A stretch of 8,985 bases of DNA from JBGPBY01 sp041481485 (GTDB taxonomy: Bacteria > Acidobacteriota > Terriglobia > 20CM-2-55-15): positions 1 through 8,985 of the forward strand of contig JBGPBY010000294.1 of the NCBI GenBank assembly GCA_041481485.1, read 5' to 3'. Shown here one piece after another: positions 1 through 5,599 of this stretch (positions within the stretch are counted from its first letter, which is position 1; each line of letters opens with the position of its first letter). Position numbers and translations under genes: made by a program. The notes under the pieces were generated by a model. It was given only the letters and a program-made list of their open reading frames with translations, did not search any database and had not been told where the DNA came from.

Positions 1-32
1 CTGCAATTTTGAGGAATGCAATCTTCCAAATT

Positions 33-64
33 GTGGGCGGTCATAGACCGCCCCTACATTGGGG
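33..64 (+). repeat. Palindromic intergenic repeat, copy 1 (single, REP-like)
   Basis: The core is a perfect hairpin: GGGCGGTC at 35-42, loop ATA at 43-45, GACCGCCC at 46-53. It is followed by CCTACATTGGGG. The same sequence recurs four more times in this window (about 2731-2762, 2813-2840, 3829-3860 and 3937-3959). The 5' flank at about 12-34 also resembles the reverse complement of the flank of the copy at 3829. It lies 43 bp beyond the stop codon of the leftward GMC gene, so it would be transcribed as a hairpin near the 3' end of that mRNA. No T-run follows it in either direction, so I do not call it an intrinsic terminator. A partner copy, if there is one, would lie left of the window. Confidence 0.8.
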
Positions 65-106
65 AATCGCATTCATTTACAGCTTCATCCCATTATTCAA
101 GCGGTC

Positions 107-1816
107 TCACTTCACAATCGATTTCCAGTTCGTGATGATGTGATCGGCCGTGCGCCAGGCAATGGCCTGCAAAGTCAGAGTCGGATTGCGCGCCCCGCTC
201 GTGCCCATTACCGAACCACCGGCTACGGCAAGATTCGGCACTTCGTGAGACATTCCCCATTCATTCAGCACATTGGTTTCGGGATTCTTTCCCATGCGGG
301 TTCCGCCATAGGCGTGTGTCGAATTTCCCATCGCGCTGCCCGCGGCAATGGCCCCATTGCCGTTGATTTGAATGGCGCCGGCTTCCTTGTACCATTGCTG
401 CATCTTTTCGCCGATGAACGTGCTGATCCTGTTTTCATTTTCGCGGAATGATGCCGTAATTCGAATTACCGGATTTCCATAGGGATCTTTTGTCGTGGGA
501 TCGAGATCGAGATAGTTCCCTTCATAAGGCAGTGTCGTTTTTTGAAGATAGGCGCTGTTCGAACGGTCCACGCTATTGATCAGATTCTTCTTCCAGTCCG
601 AACCCCAGGTTGCTCCGCCACGGTTCTGTACGGCATTCACTGCAGCCATCGGACGGCGCTCGCCGTAGACATACATGGTTCCGCCACCAATGAAATCGAG
701 CCCGGAATGGTCGAAGTTGTCGTCGGCCCAGTTGTCCACGCAGATCCCCTGTCCTGGAGTTCCGTACCAGTTTCGCAAATCAAAGGGAAACACGGCAGAC
801 ACACTGCCGAACTGTGCATGGCTGAAATAGTGCTTTCCCACCTGTCCATGGCTGTTGGACAACCCGTTGGGAAACGCTGGAGATTTTGAGAGGAGCAGGA
901 GCCGCGTGTTTTCGATGGTCTGAGCCGCAATGAAAACAACATCGGCAGGCTGAAAGAATTCCTGATTGTCCTTGATGTAGGTTACGCCGGACGCTCGCTC
1001 GCCGGCGGATTCAACGCGAATGACTGCCGCCTCAGTGACGACGTCAAGCTTTCCGGTCTTCTGCGCCACTGGGATTGTACTGAAAGCCGGAGAACTCTTG
1101 GCTCCCAGGTGGCAACCAAGGCTCATGCAGTAACCGTGGTATCCGCACGCAAAACGGCCATCGTACGGCTGGCTGAGAATAGCCGCAGGACCGACGAATG
1201 GATTCAGTCCCAGCGATTTTGCGGTCTTCGCCATGTGATCCATGAATCCGGTCACTCGCAATGCTGGAACCGGGTATTCCCGGTTTCTCGGGCCTTCGAA
1301 TCGATTCCCTGCCGGATCGAGTGTTCCCCGGATGTTTCCGGCTTTGCCGGAAATTCCCAACGCATACTCCGCTTTGTCGTAAAACGGTTCGAGATCCTCG
1401 TAACGGAAAGGCCAGTCTTCAACGGTGGAAGCCGCGGGAATTCGGGACTTGCCGTATCTCCTGGTAACTTCACTGACAACCTTGAAATCCCATGGATTCA
1501 GACGCCATGCCTGAGCCATGTAATGCATGGTTGTGCCGCCGACACCGTTGATCATGGCCGCCTGCGCCCGCGTCGCGGCCGCATTGGAATTGGCCCGCGA
1601 GGTTGGCGCTTCGCCGCGCACTTTCTGAGGCCCCGGAGGCCACGGAGTTCGACGAAGACCCAGCTCATCGGGAATCATGTCACTTGTTTTGAACCAGCTC
1701 CCGGCTTCCAGTCCAACGACTTCCAACCCGGCCTGAGCTAGTGGCAGCGCTGCCAGTCCGCCTGCGCCTCCCATTCCGACAATCACGACATCTGTTTTTT
1801 TCAGGGTTGTTGCCAT
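107..1816 (-). CDS. GMC-family FAD-dependent oxidoreductase (sugar/alcohol dehydrogenase large subunit)
   Basis: This is a 569-residue glucose-methanol-choline type flavoenzyme that oxidises an alcohol or sugar hydroxyl using FAD. The N-terminal Rossmann motif is GMGGAGG (14-20), with a ribose-binding acidic residue in LEAG (E37). A second FAD motif is GVGGTTMHYMAQ (91-102). The C-terminal active site has the expected His in STHAYGGTRMG (H501) and Asn in ARNPTLT (N544). Three cysteines, C224, C230 and C235, in CGYHGYCMSLGC sit where FAD-glucose dehydrogenases of the Burkholderia type bind a 3Fe-4S cluster; a cluster here is inferred. The ATG at 1816 is chosen because AGGGAG (1824-1829) lies 7 nt upstream; a GTG one codon earlier is too close. 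The ATG shares one base with the stop of the upstream TAT-subunit gene (TGATG), so the two are translationally coupled. It has no signal peptide of its own and probably leaves the cell bound to that partner. The substrate cannot be read from sequence; gluconate, glucose, sorbitol and fructose types are all possible. Confidence 0.93.
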   Translation of the reverse strand: MATTLKKTDVVIVGMGGAGGLAALPLAQAGLEVVGLEAGSWFKTSDMIPDELGLRRTPWPPGPQKVRGEAPTSRANSNAAATRAQAAMINGVGGTTMHYMAQAWRLNPWDFKVVSEVTRRYGKSRIPAASTVEDWPFRYEDLEPFYDKAEYALGISGKAGNIRGTLDPAGNRFEGPRNREYPVPALRVTGFMDHMAKTAKSLGLNPFVGPAAILSQPYDGRFACGYHGYCMSLGCHLGAKSSPAFSTIPVAQKTGKLDVVTEAAVIRVESAGERASGVTYIKDNQEFFQPADVVFIAAQTIENTRLLLLSKSPAFPNGLSNSHGQVGKHYFSHAQFGSVSAVFPFDLRNWYGTPGQGICVDNWADDNFDHSGLDFIGGGTMYVYGERRPMAAVNAVQNRGGATWGSDWKKNLINSVDRSNSAYLQKTTLPYEGNYLDLDPTTKDPYGNPVIRITASFRENENRISTFIGEKMQQWYKEAGAIQINGNGAIAAGSAMGNSTHAYGGTRMGKNPETNVLNEWGMSHEVPNLAVAGGSVMGTSGARNPTLTLQAIAWRTADHIITNWKSIVK

Positions 1817-2544
1817 CACAACACTCCCTTTTTGAACATGTCGTGATCGTATGCCGACAGATGATTCGGTTTCAGTTCAACTCCCCATTGCTGATATTCG
1901 GCGGAAACGGTGGTGCGCACTCCGGGATACTGGATCAGATCCCACCCGGCGCAGTTGTAATTGCCGCCATAGAAAGGATCGCTGAACGTTCCTTCGATCG
2001 TGTGCGTGCGGATTGTATTGAAGAATCCCGTGGGTGCGTTCGGAATCTGACTGTTTTGAAGAGCCGTTACGATCGCGTCCTGATCCGAAGGTGACAACCT
2101 GGCGAAAGACTGCCCTTTGGTAGACAGGGAATACGCTTCGACTGCAGCGAGAGCTGCCGCGTACTGTTCGCGAACGGCACCCCCGCCCCGCCCTCCGGAG
2201 GCCGCATTGTTGAGAGAACCGCTCAAGCCCCAATCGATATAACGCACGGCCTTCGCTTCGCGCGCACCGGGACCGTTCTCATCGGTGGGAATAATCCGGG
2301 AACAGATGGCGTCCAGAGTGTCGTATTCCATACGGGTGAGTGTCCTCAGCTCACCTTCGCGAGCCGCTGCTGCGGTCAGTTGAGGATGAACTGCCGGCTC
2401 TGCCGGTTCCGCCGCTTCCGTGTTGATCAACGCCGGAACGGTCGGAATCATTGCAGCGCCGACTACAATTCCGGCGCGCAGCAGCATCGCTCGCCTCGAG
2501 ATCTCTGCTTCCGAACACTCATTCTTGTTTTGATCGTCCTCCAT
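1816..2544 (-). CDS. Gluconate 2-dehydrogenase subunit 3 family protein (TAT-exported small subunit)
   Basis: This is the small partner subunit of a GMC flavoenzyme, of the family found as gamma subunit in gluconate, sorbitol and FAD-glucose dehydrogenases. There it assists maturation and carries the large subunit through the twin-arginine translocon. A TAT signal is visible near the N terminus: SRRAMLLRAG, then a hydrophobic stretch GIVVGAAMIPTVPALI, then an Ala/Glu/Pro-rich linker. Family motifs follow: a TLDAICSRIIPTDENGPGA block (about residues 75-95 of the mature region), then IRTHTIEGTFSDPFYGGN and GWDLIQYPGVR near the C terminus. Length (242 residues) is normal for the family. Start choice is uncertain: ATG at 2544 has a GGATGG 9 nt upstream, and an in-frame GTG at 2550 would add two residues. 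The gene is first in the operon and overlaps the GMC gene by one base. I see no heme-binding CxxCH motif, so this is not the cytochrome subunit. Confidence 0.9.
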   Translation of the reverse strand: MEDDQNKNECSEAEISRRAMLLRAGIVVGAAMIPTVPALINTEAAEPAEPAVHPQLTAAAAREGELRTLTRMEYDTLDAICSRIIPTDENGPGAREAKAVRYIDWGLSGSLNNAASGGRGGGAVREQYAAALAAVEAYSLSTKGQSFARLSPSDQDAIVTALQNSQIPNAPTGFFNTIRTHTIEGTFSDPFYGGNYNCAGWDLIQYPGVRTTVSAEYQQWGVELKPNHLSAYDHDMFKKGVL

Positions 2545-2577
2545 GGCCACAGTCCATCCGAATTTCCGTTGGGGAAA

Positions 2578-2606
2578 ATCCTATTCGGTCCCGGAAGGAC
2601 TATCAA
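2578..2606 (-). promoter_or_regulatory. Predicted sigma70-like promoter for the GMC dehydrogenase operon
   Basis: On the minus strand a -35-like TTGATA (2606-2601) is followed, after exactly 17 nt, by a -10-like TAGGAT (2583-2578). These match the bacterial consensus at 5 of 6 and 4 of 6 positions. Transcription would start near 2571, giving a leader of about 27 nt before the ATG at 2544. The spacer contains a short palindrome, GTCC-TTCCG-GGAC, which could be chance or a small operator. The prediction rests on pattern alone, and sigma preferences of the host are unknown. Confidence 0.45.
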
Positions 2607-2647
2607 GATGAACGACCCGAAGCTGTTTATTTTGTGACTGGATTGTT

Positions 2648-2695
2648 CCACCGGCTTACGCCGGTGGCTATGGGGAGTGCCGCCGCTCACGCGGC
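2648..2695. repeat. Tandem double hairpin (REP-like, second repeat type)
   Basis: Two stem-loops stand side by side. The first has an 8-bp perfect stem, CCACCGGC (2648-2655) and GCCGGTGG (2660-2667), with loop TTAC. The second has a 5-bp stem, GCCGC (2682-2686) and GCGGC (2691-2695), with loop TCAC. Both loops end in AC and the stems are GC-rich, which is typical of dispersed extragenic palindromes. The pair lies about 40 bp upstream of the predicted promoter of the leftward dehydrogenase operon and is unlike the repeats at 33, 2714 and 3829. No T-run follows, so a terminator role is not supported. Only one copy of this type occurs in the window, so its status as a dispersed repeat is inferred. 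Confidence 0.5.
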
Positions 2696-2713
2696 TGAGA
2701 ATTCGGTAATGGA

Positions 2714-2863
2714 TCAGTTTGAAATTTGCGGCCCACTGTAGGCGCGGTCTATGACCGCGCACAGTTTTTCAGACTGGGATTCCTCGAATTGGGAATCCAT
2801 AAACGAGAGATTGTGCGCGGTCATAGCGCCTACAGTGGGCGGCCGTCGCAAATTTCAAACTGA
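2714..2863. repeat. REPIN-like inverted-repeat element (copies 2 and 3 of the palindromic repeat)
   Basis: This is a 150-bp inverted repeat. The outermost 17 nt on each side match perfectly (TCAGTTTGAAATTTGCG at 2714-2730 against its complement at 2847-2863). Inside, two copies of the palindromic repeat face each other at 2731-2762 and 2813-2840. The left copy has an intact 8-bp hairpin, GCGCGGTC (2742-2749), loop TAT, GACCGCGC (2753-2760). The right copy has lost four bases (ACCG) and so its hairpin. The right arm also carries six or so extra bases (GGCCGT region, 2841-2846) between outer and inner blocks. The centre holds a further palindrome, GGATTCC and GGAATCC (about 2778-2798). Two inverted REP copies around a short spacer is the arrangement of REPINs, which are mobilised in trans by RAYT transposases; no such gene is in the window. 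Confidence 0.75.
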
Positions 2864-3107
2864 CCCCAGTCATGATCCAGAGGTTGAACTCATCACACGA
2901 ATTTCTGTTTCGGCGCCGCGCAGCAGATGGCCGAGCCGCCGGCATATCTCCTGAAGCGATGATTCATCCAACGCACGCCGGCTGGCCCAAACAAAGACTC
3001 CACGACGCCTAACATCAGGTCTGGATGTGGAGTCTCAATCGATACTGGAATCATGGTTTCAGCGAACGCGACTGGGCCAAATCTGAATCCGGCGCGTCAA
3101 ACTTAAT
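2864..3107. other. Intergenic stretch upstream of the NagB homologue, with a 9-bp inverted repeat
   Basis: No convincing gene lies here. Two things stand out. A perfect 9-bp inverted repeat, AGACTCCAC at 2995-3003 and GTGGAGTCT at 3027-3035, is spaced by 23 nt and ends 72 nt before the GTG start at 3108; it could be an operator or a leader hairpin. On the minus strand a stop-to-stop open frame of 54 codons (3034 down to 2873, stop at 2872-2870) reads like genuine protein, including DESSLQEICRRLGHLLRG. It has no plausible start and may be a relic of an older gene. No clear -35/-10 pair for the rightward gene was found. Confidence 0.4.
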
Positions 3108-3824
3108 GTGGACGTTTATATGGTCCAGGATTACGCAACTCTGAGCCGCAATGCAGCACAGATCATTGCCGATGAGCTGCGGCGAAAGCCGGACCTGGTC
3201 CTCGGACTCGCTGCGGGTAACACGCCTCTGGGTACCTACCAGGAATTGGTTCGAATGCACCGTGAAGAGCACCTCGATTTCTCGCGCACCATAGTCTTCA
3301 ACCTTGATGAGTATGGCGGTTTGGACCGGTCTCCTGCCCAGAGTTTCAGCGACTTTCTTCATCTCAATTTTGTGAATCTGATTCATATTCCAAAGTCGAA
3401 TGTACACTTTCTCAGTTATCCATCGGCGTCCGTCGAATTTTATTGCGAAAGGTTTGAGAGCGAAATTCGCGAGGCCGGCGGAATCGATATGCAGATTCTG
3501 GGCATCGGTCGCAATGGACACATTGCCTTCAATGAGCCCGGGGCGAGCATCGCGTCGAGAACCCGCACCGTGACTCTGAATCCAGGGAATGGTCCGGAAT
3601 CTCCGAACAATGCAATCACCATGGGAGTTGCAAGTATCCTGGAATCGCGCCGTATTTTGCTTCTTGCTTCAGGTAAAGGGAAAGCTGCAGTACTTGCCAA
3701 AGCTTTGGAGGGACCCGTGACTGAAAAGATTCCCGCGTCCTTTCTACAGCTGCATCACGATGTCATCGTCATTGCCGACGAGGCGAGTGCTACGCACTTG
3801 AAAAAGCTGAAACGTGCAGGTTGA
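3108..3824 (+). CDS. nagB: Glucosamine-6-phosphate deaminase family protein (NagB-like)
   Basis: NagB converts glucosamine 6-phosphate to fructose 6-phosphate and ammonia in the cytoplasm, feeding amino sugars into glycolysis. The 238-residue product shows the family blocks in order: phosphate loop LGLAAGNTPLGTY (32-44), NLDEYGGL (65-72, catalytic-base region D67), and LGIGRNGHIAFNEPG (131-145) with active-site H138 and E143. SRTRTVTL, AITMGVASIL and LQLHHDVIVIAD follow. The asparagine in RNGHIAF, where E. coli has Asp, is as I recall it in Bacillus-type NagB. The GTG at 3108 is chosen because it aligns the N terminus with Bacillus NagB; no good Shine-Dalgarno is visible, and an ATG at 3120 would trim four residues. 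One oddity: the segment between TLN and AITMG is about ten residues shorter than usual and lacks the phosphate-binding arginine of the lid. No nagA or transporter lies next to it. A related sugar-phosphate isomerase or lactonase role remains possible. Confidence 0.82.
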   Translation: MDVYMVQDYATLSRNAAQIIADELRRKPDLVLGLAAGNTPLGTYQELVRMHREEHLDFSRTIVFNLDEYGGLDRSPAQSFSDFLHLNFVNLIHIPKSNVHFLSYPSASVEFYCERFESEIREAGGIDMQILGIGRNGHIAFNEPGASIASRTRTVTLNPGNGPESPNNAITMGVASILESRRILLLASGKGKAAVLAKALEGPVTEKIPASFLQLHHDVIVIADEASATHLKKLKRAG

Positions 3825-3828
3825 TTTC

Positions 3829-3959
3829 CCCACTGTAGGGGCGGTCTATGACCGCCCACAATTGAGAAGTTTGCAATCCTCCGAATCGTGCGGAAATGTC
3901 TTGATGGCTGCGCCCGCGGGCTTGCATTCGCTCCGCTCATAGACCGCCCCTACAGTGGG
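3829..3959. repeat. REPIN-like inverted-repeat element between convergent genes (copies 4 and 5)
   Basis: The outer 23 nt on each side are perfect inverted repeats of each other (3829-3851 and 3937-3959; core CCCACTGTAGGGGCGGTC). The left copy continues into an intact 8-bp hairpin, GGGCGGTC (3839-3846), loop TAT, GACCGCCC (3850-3857). In the right copy the corresponding left stem is degenerate (CGCTCCGCTC), so only half remains. The element begins 4 bp after the stop of the rightward NagB gene and ends 21 bp from the stop of the leftward small gene. It fills the convergent intergenic gap, where its hairpin or the long 23-bp pairing could end or stabilise transcripts from both sides. There is no T-run typical of intrinsic terminators. 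The layout matches the element at 2714-2863. Confidence 0.75.
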
Positions 3960-3980
3960 CAGCCCAAGTTATGACGGCGG

Positions 3981-4643
3981 TTATCGAGCGTGGCTGGTCA
4001 GCCATTTCAGGCGCAGGAGTTCACCGTTCAACGTGTTCAGAAACTCCAGAGTTTTGGTGGTCACGACTTGTTGCTGTTCCGCTTTGACGGCAATATCCAG
4101 ATATGCACCAATTCTTTCGGCAGAATTCAGCGTTTCCCATGCCAGCTCGGATTTCGAGTAGTCTTTGAACTCGGAAGAATCCACGCGAGGATGTTTGAGT
4201 TTCTCGCCTTCCAGATACTTCAGGAAAATTTGCGTTTGCGTATTGATTTCCTTTGCCGGTACTTGAATTTTTGCCGAACTGCCGAGGGCCCAGCGAAGGC
4301 CGTCCGTAGCCTTGCGGAATTTGGGAATAGCCTGGCGGAATTCTCTGAATCGTTGCCTTTGTGAAGCCTCAGCAGATTGAGGTCGAGGAGCCACGACGCT
4401 TCCATTCAGAAACTCATCCAGTTGAGCCTGGCCTCGCCGAATCATTTCTTCATTCTGTCGAGTTTCGGCTTCTTGTTGCGCCCGAACTGCCGCCGCTCGC
4501 TCCTCAGCAATCCTCTGTTGCTCCGATTCATCGACGTCCTGTGCAAAGCAATGAGGCGGAAGCGTCACAAAAAGCAGAAACGACGCCATGGAAATGGCCA
4601 TTCGCGCTGTGCCCGACATGCGGCAATTTTCTTCCCGGCTCAT
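3981..4643 (-). CDS. Small secreted coiled-coil protein of unknown function
   Basis: I do not recognise this 220-residue protein. Its N terminus looks like a Sec signal peptide: basic residues, a hydrophobic core (ISMASFLLFVTLPP, about 17-30) and a cleavage site after HCFA (34), releasing QDVDES. A highly charged Glu/Gln/Arg-rich helix follows (about 38-76), likely coiled coil. After a short Pro/Ser linker (about 80-92) comes a mostly helical domain with FREFRQAIPKFRKATDGLRWAL and a C-terminal leucine-rich helix. There are no catalytic motifs, transmembrane segments after the signal, or lipobox. The ATG at 4643 overlaps the stop of the preceding gene as ATGA and is preferred through coupling, although no Shine-Dalgarno is visible. 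ATG at 4619 is the alternative, with GGGAAG about 11 nt upstream, and still includes the whole signal peptide. As last gene of the efflux operon it may act in the periplasm, but nothing shows how. Confidence 0.72.
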   Translation of the reverse strand: MSREENCRMSGTARMAISMASFLLFVTLPPHCFAQDVDESEQQRIAEERAAAVRAQQEAETRQNEEMIRRGQAQLDEFLNGSVVAPRPQSAEASQRQRFREFRQAIPKFRKATDGLRWALGSSAKIQVPAKEINTQTQIFLKYLEGEKLKHPRVDSSEFKDYSKSELAWETLNSAERIGAYLDIAVKAEQQQVVTTKTLEFLNTLNGELLRLKWLTSHAR

Positions 4644-5599
4644 GATGGCTGCAAGGGAATTCGTTTTCCAACTCCGCGATCCAGTGCGCAGTTGTAAACC
4701 ATGGCTGCAAGGGCGACATCTTCGATAGCCAGACCCAGCGACTTGAAAAGAGTGATGTCTGTGGCGCGAATGCGGCTTCGTTGTCCTGCGACTACATCGC
4801 ATAGCTCGACGAAATCCTGCCAGTGGCGTTTTCCCGTTTCCATTACGCCGATGAATTCCCCGGCCTCAATTCTGGCTTGTTCCACGGAGTCGGCCACAAC
4901 GAGATCCGCACGCAGTACCGCTTCGTCGTCCAGCTCGCGGCGCAGGAGGAGATTTCCACCAGCGGCGTTGACATGCTGTCCGGCCTGAAACCATTCGCCT
5001 TTTAACACCGGATCCTTACTGGATGTCATTGTCGTGATGACGTGACTGGACTTCACCGCAGATTCCGGACTTTCCGGCGCAGCGAGTTTTGCCTTTACGA
5101 GGGGCTGCATTGTTCGGATAAAACTCTCTCTACGCTCTGCATTTCGGTTCACGATCCACACTTGCTCGAGTTGGCGCACATCGTCCATGGCCAGCAGTTG
5201 ACTCTGAGCTTGCCAGCCTGCTCCAAACAGCGTCGCCTGTGATGCATTCGGGTTTGCGAGAATTCGTGTGGCAAGTCCCGTCGCCGCTCCGGTTCGGATT
5301 TGTCCCAGCGTGTCGGCTTCCATGACCGACACAAGGTCCGTTGTCTTCCCATCAAAAAGATAAAATCGGAACTGAGCTTTGCCTGCAGCTGTGGTGTAGG
5401 CCTTATACCCGAAATATCCGGGGATCACTCCAGCCATAATGTGGAGAGTGATGCCGGACATGCGAAGGCGTTGTCTTGGATTTGCAGTGGCGTCCCCTGT
5501 GGATTGATTTCGGAATGCCGTTTCGAGAATGCCGATAGCTTCCGGAACTGAAACCAGCGACGCGACATCTTTTTCCGTCAGGTATAACGGCCCGCTCAT
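4640..5599 (-). CDS. Ornithine cyclodeaminase / mu-crystallin family NAD(P)-dependent enzyme
   Basis: This 319-residue cytoplasmic protein belongs to the family that includes ornithine cyclodeaminase, archaeal alanine dehydrogenase, ketimine reductase (mu-crystallin) and SbnB. Hallmarks are the substrate lysine in GYFGYKAYT (K66), EADTLGQIRTGAATGLATRILA (94-115), and the nucleotide-binding loop LFGAGWQAQSQ (124-134). NAAGGNLLLRREL (211-223), VVADSVEQARIEAGE and the C-terminal RATDITLFKSLGLAIEDVALA (278-298) follow. The catalytic Asp of true ornithine cyclodeaminase appears to be Asn here (N216), so imine reduction or amino-acid dehydrogenation is more likely than cyclodeamination; the substrate is unknown. 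The ATG at 5599 is chosen because it forms an ATGA overlap with the pump gene's stop and starts at the family's usual N terminus; a GGGG lies 5 nt upstream. The open frame extends further to 5665, but that part is a shadow of the pump gene. It also overlaps the next gene by ATGA, placing it between a drug pump and a secreted protein. Confidence 0.9.
   Translation of the reverse strand: MSGPLYLTEKDVASLVSVPEAIGILETAFRNQSTGDATANPRQRLRMSGITLHIMAGVIPGYFGYKAYTTAAGKAQFRFYLFDGKTTDLVSVMEADTLGQIRTGAATGLATRILANPNASQATLFGAGWQAQSQLLAMDDVRQLEQVWIVNRNAERRESFIRTMQPLVKAKLAAPESPESAVKSSHVITTMTSSKDPVLKGEWFQAGQHVNAAGGNLLLRRELDDEAVLRADLVVADSVEQARIEAGEFIGVMETGKRHWQDFVELCDVVAGQRSRIRATDITLFKSLGLAIEDVALAAMVYNCALDRGVGKRIPLQPS

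Noticed and set aside
1109..1741. Long plus-strand open frame of 210 codons inside the GMC oxidoreductase gene
   Set aside because: It is antisense to a clearly conserved enzyme; its translation has no domain, is Arg/Pro-rich and low in coding character. It is a shadow frame.
2463..2762. Minus-strand open frame of 99 codons over the dehydrogenase promoter and repeats
   Set aside because: Its N-terminal part is just the palindromic repeat translated (GHRPRLQW), and it overlaps the TAT-subunit start in another frame.
2893..3054. Minus-strand 53-codon ORF with an ATG start at 3054
   Set aside because: No ribosome-binding site and no recognisable features; the overlapping frame at 2870-3034 looks more protein-like, so this is probably chance.
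3755..3940. Minus-strand open frame of 61 codons at the end of the nagB-like gene
   Set aside because: It translates the palindromic repeat (GGHRPPLQW) and antisense of nagB; no start signals or conservation are evident.
33..3959. CRISPR array considered because of the recurring palindromic repeats
   Set aside because: Copies are far apart, in both orientations, irregularly spaced, and there are no cas genes; they are dispersed extragenic palindromes.
3829..3959. Intrinsic terminators at the convergent gene ends
   Set aside because: The hairpins are strong but no T-run follows on either strand, so termination is possible but not shown.
4644..4802. Upstream extension of the small secreted protein to 4802
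   Set aside because: The added 53 residues are His/Arg/Ser-rich antisense-type sequence inside the enzyme gene and would bury the signal peptide.
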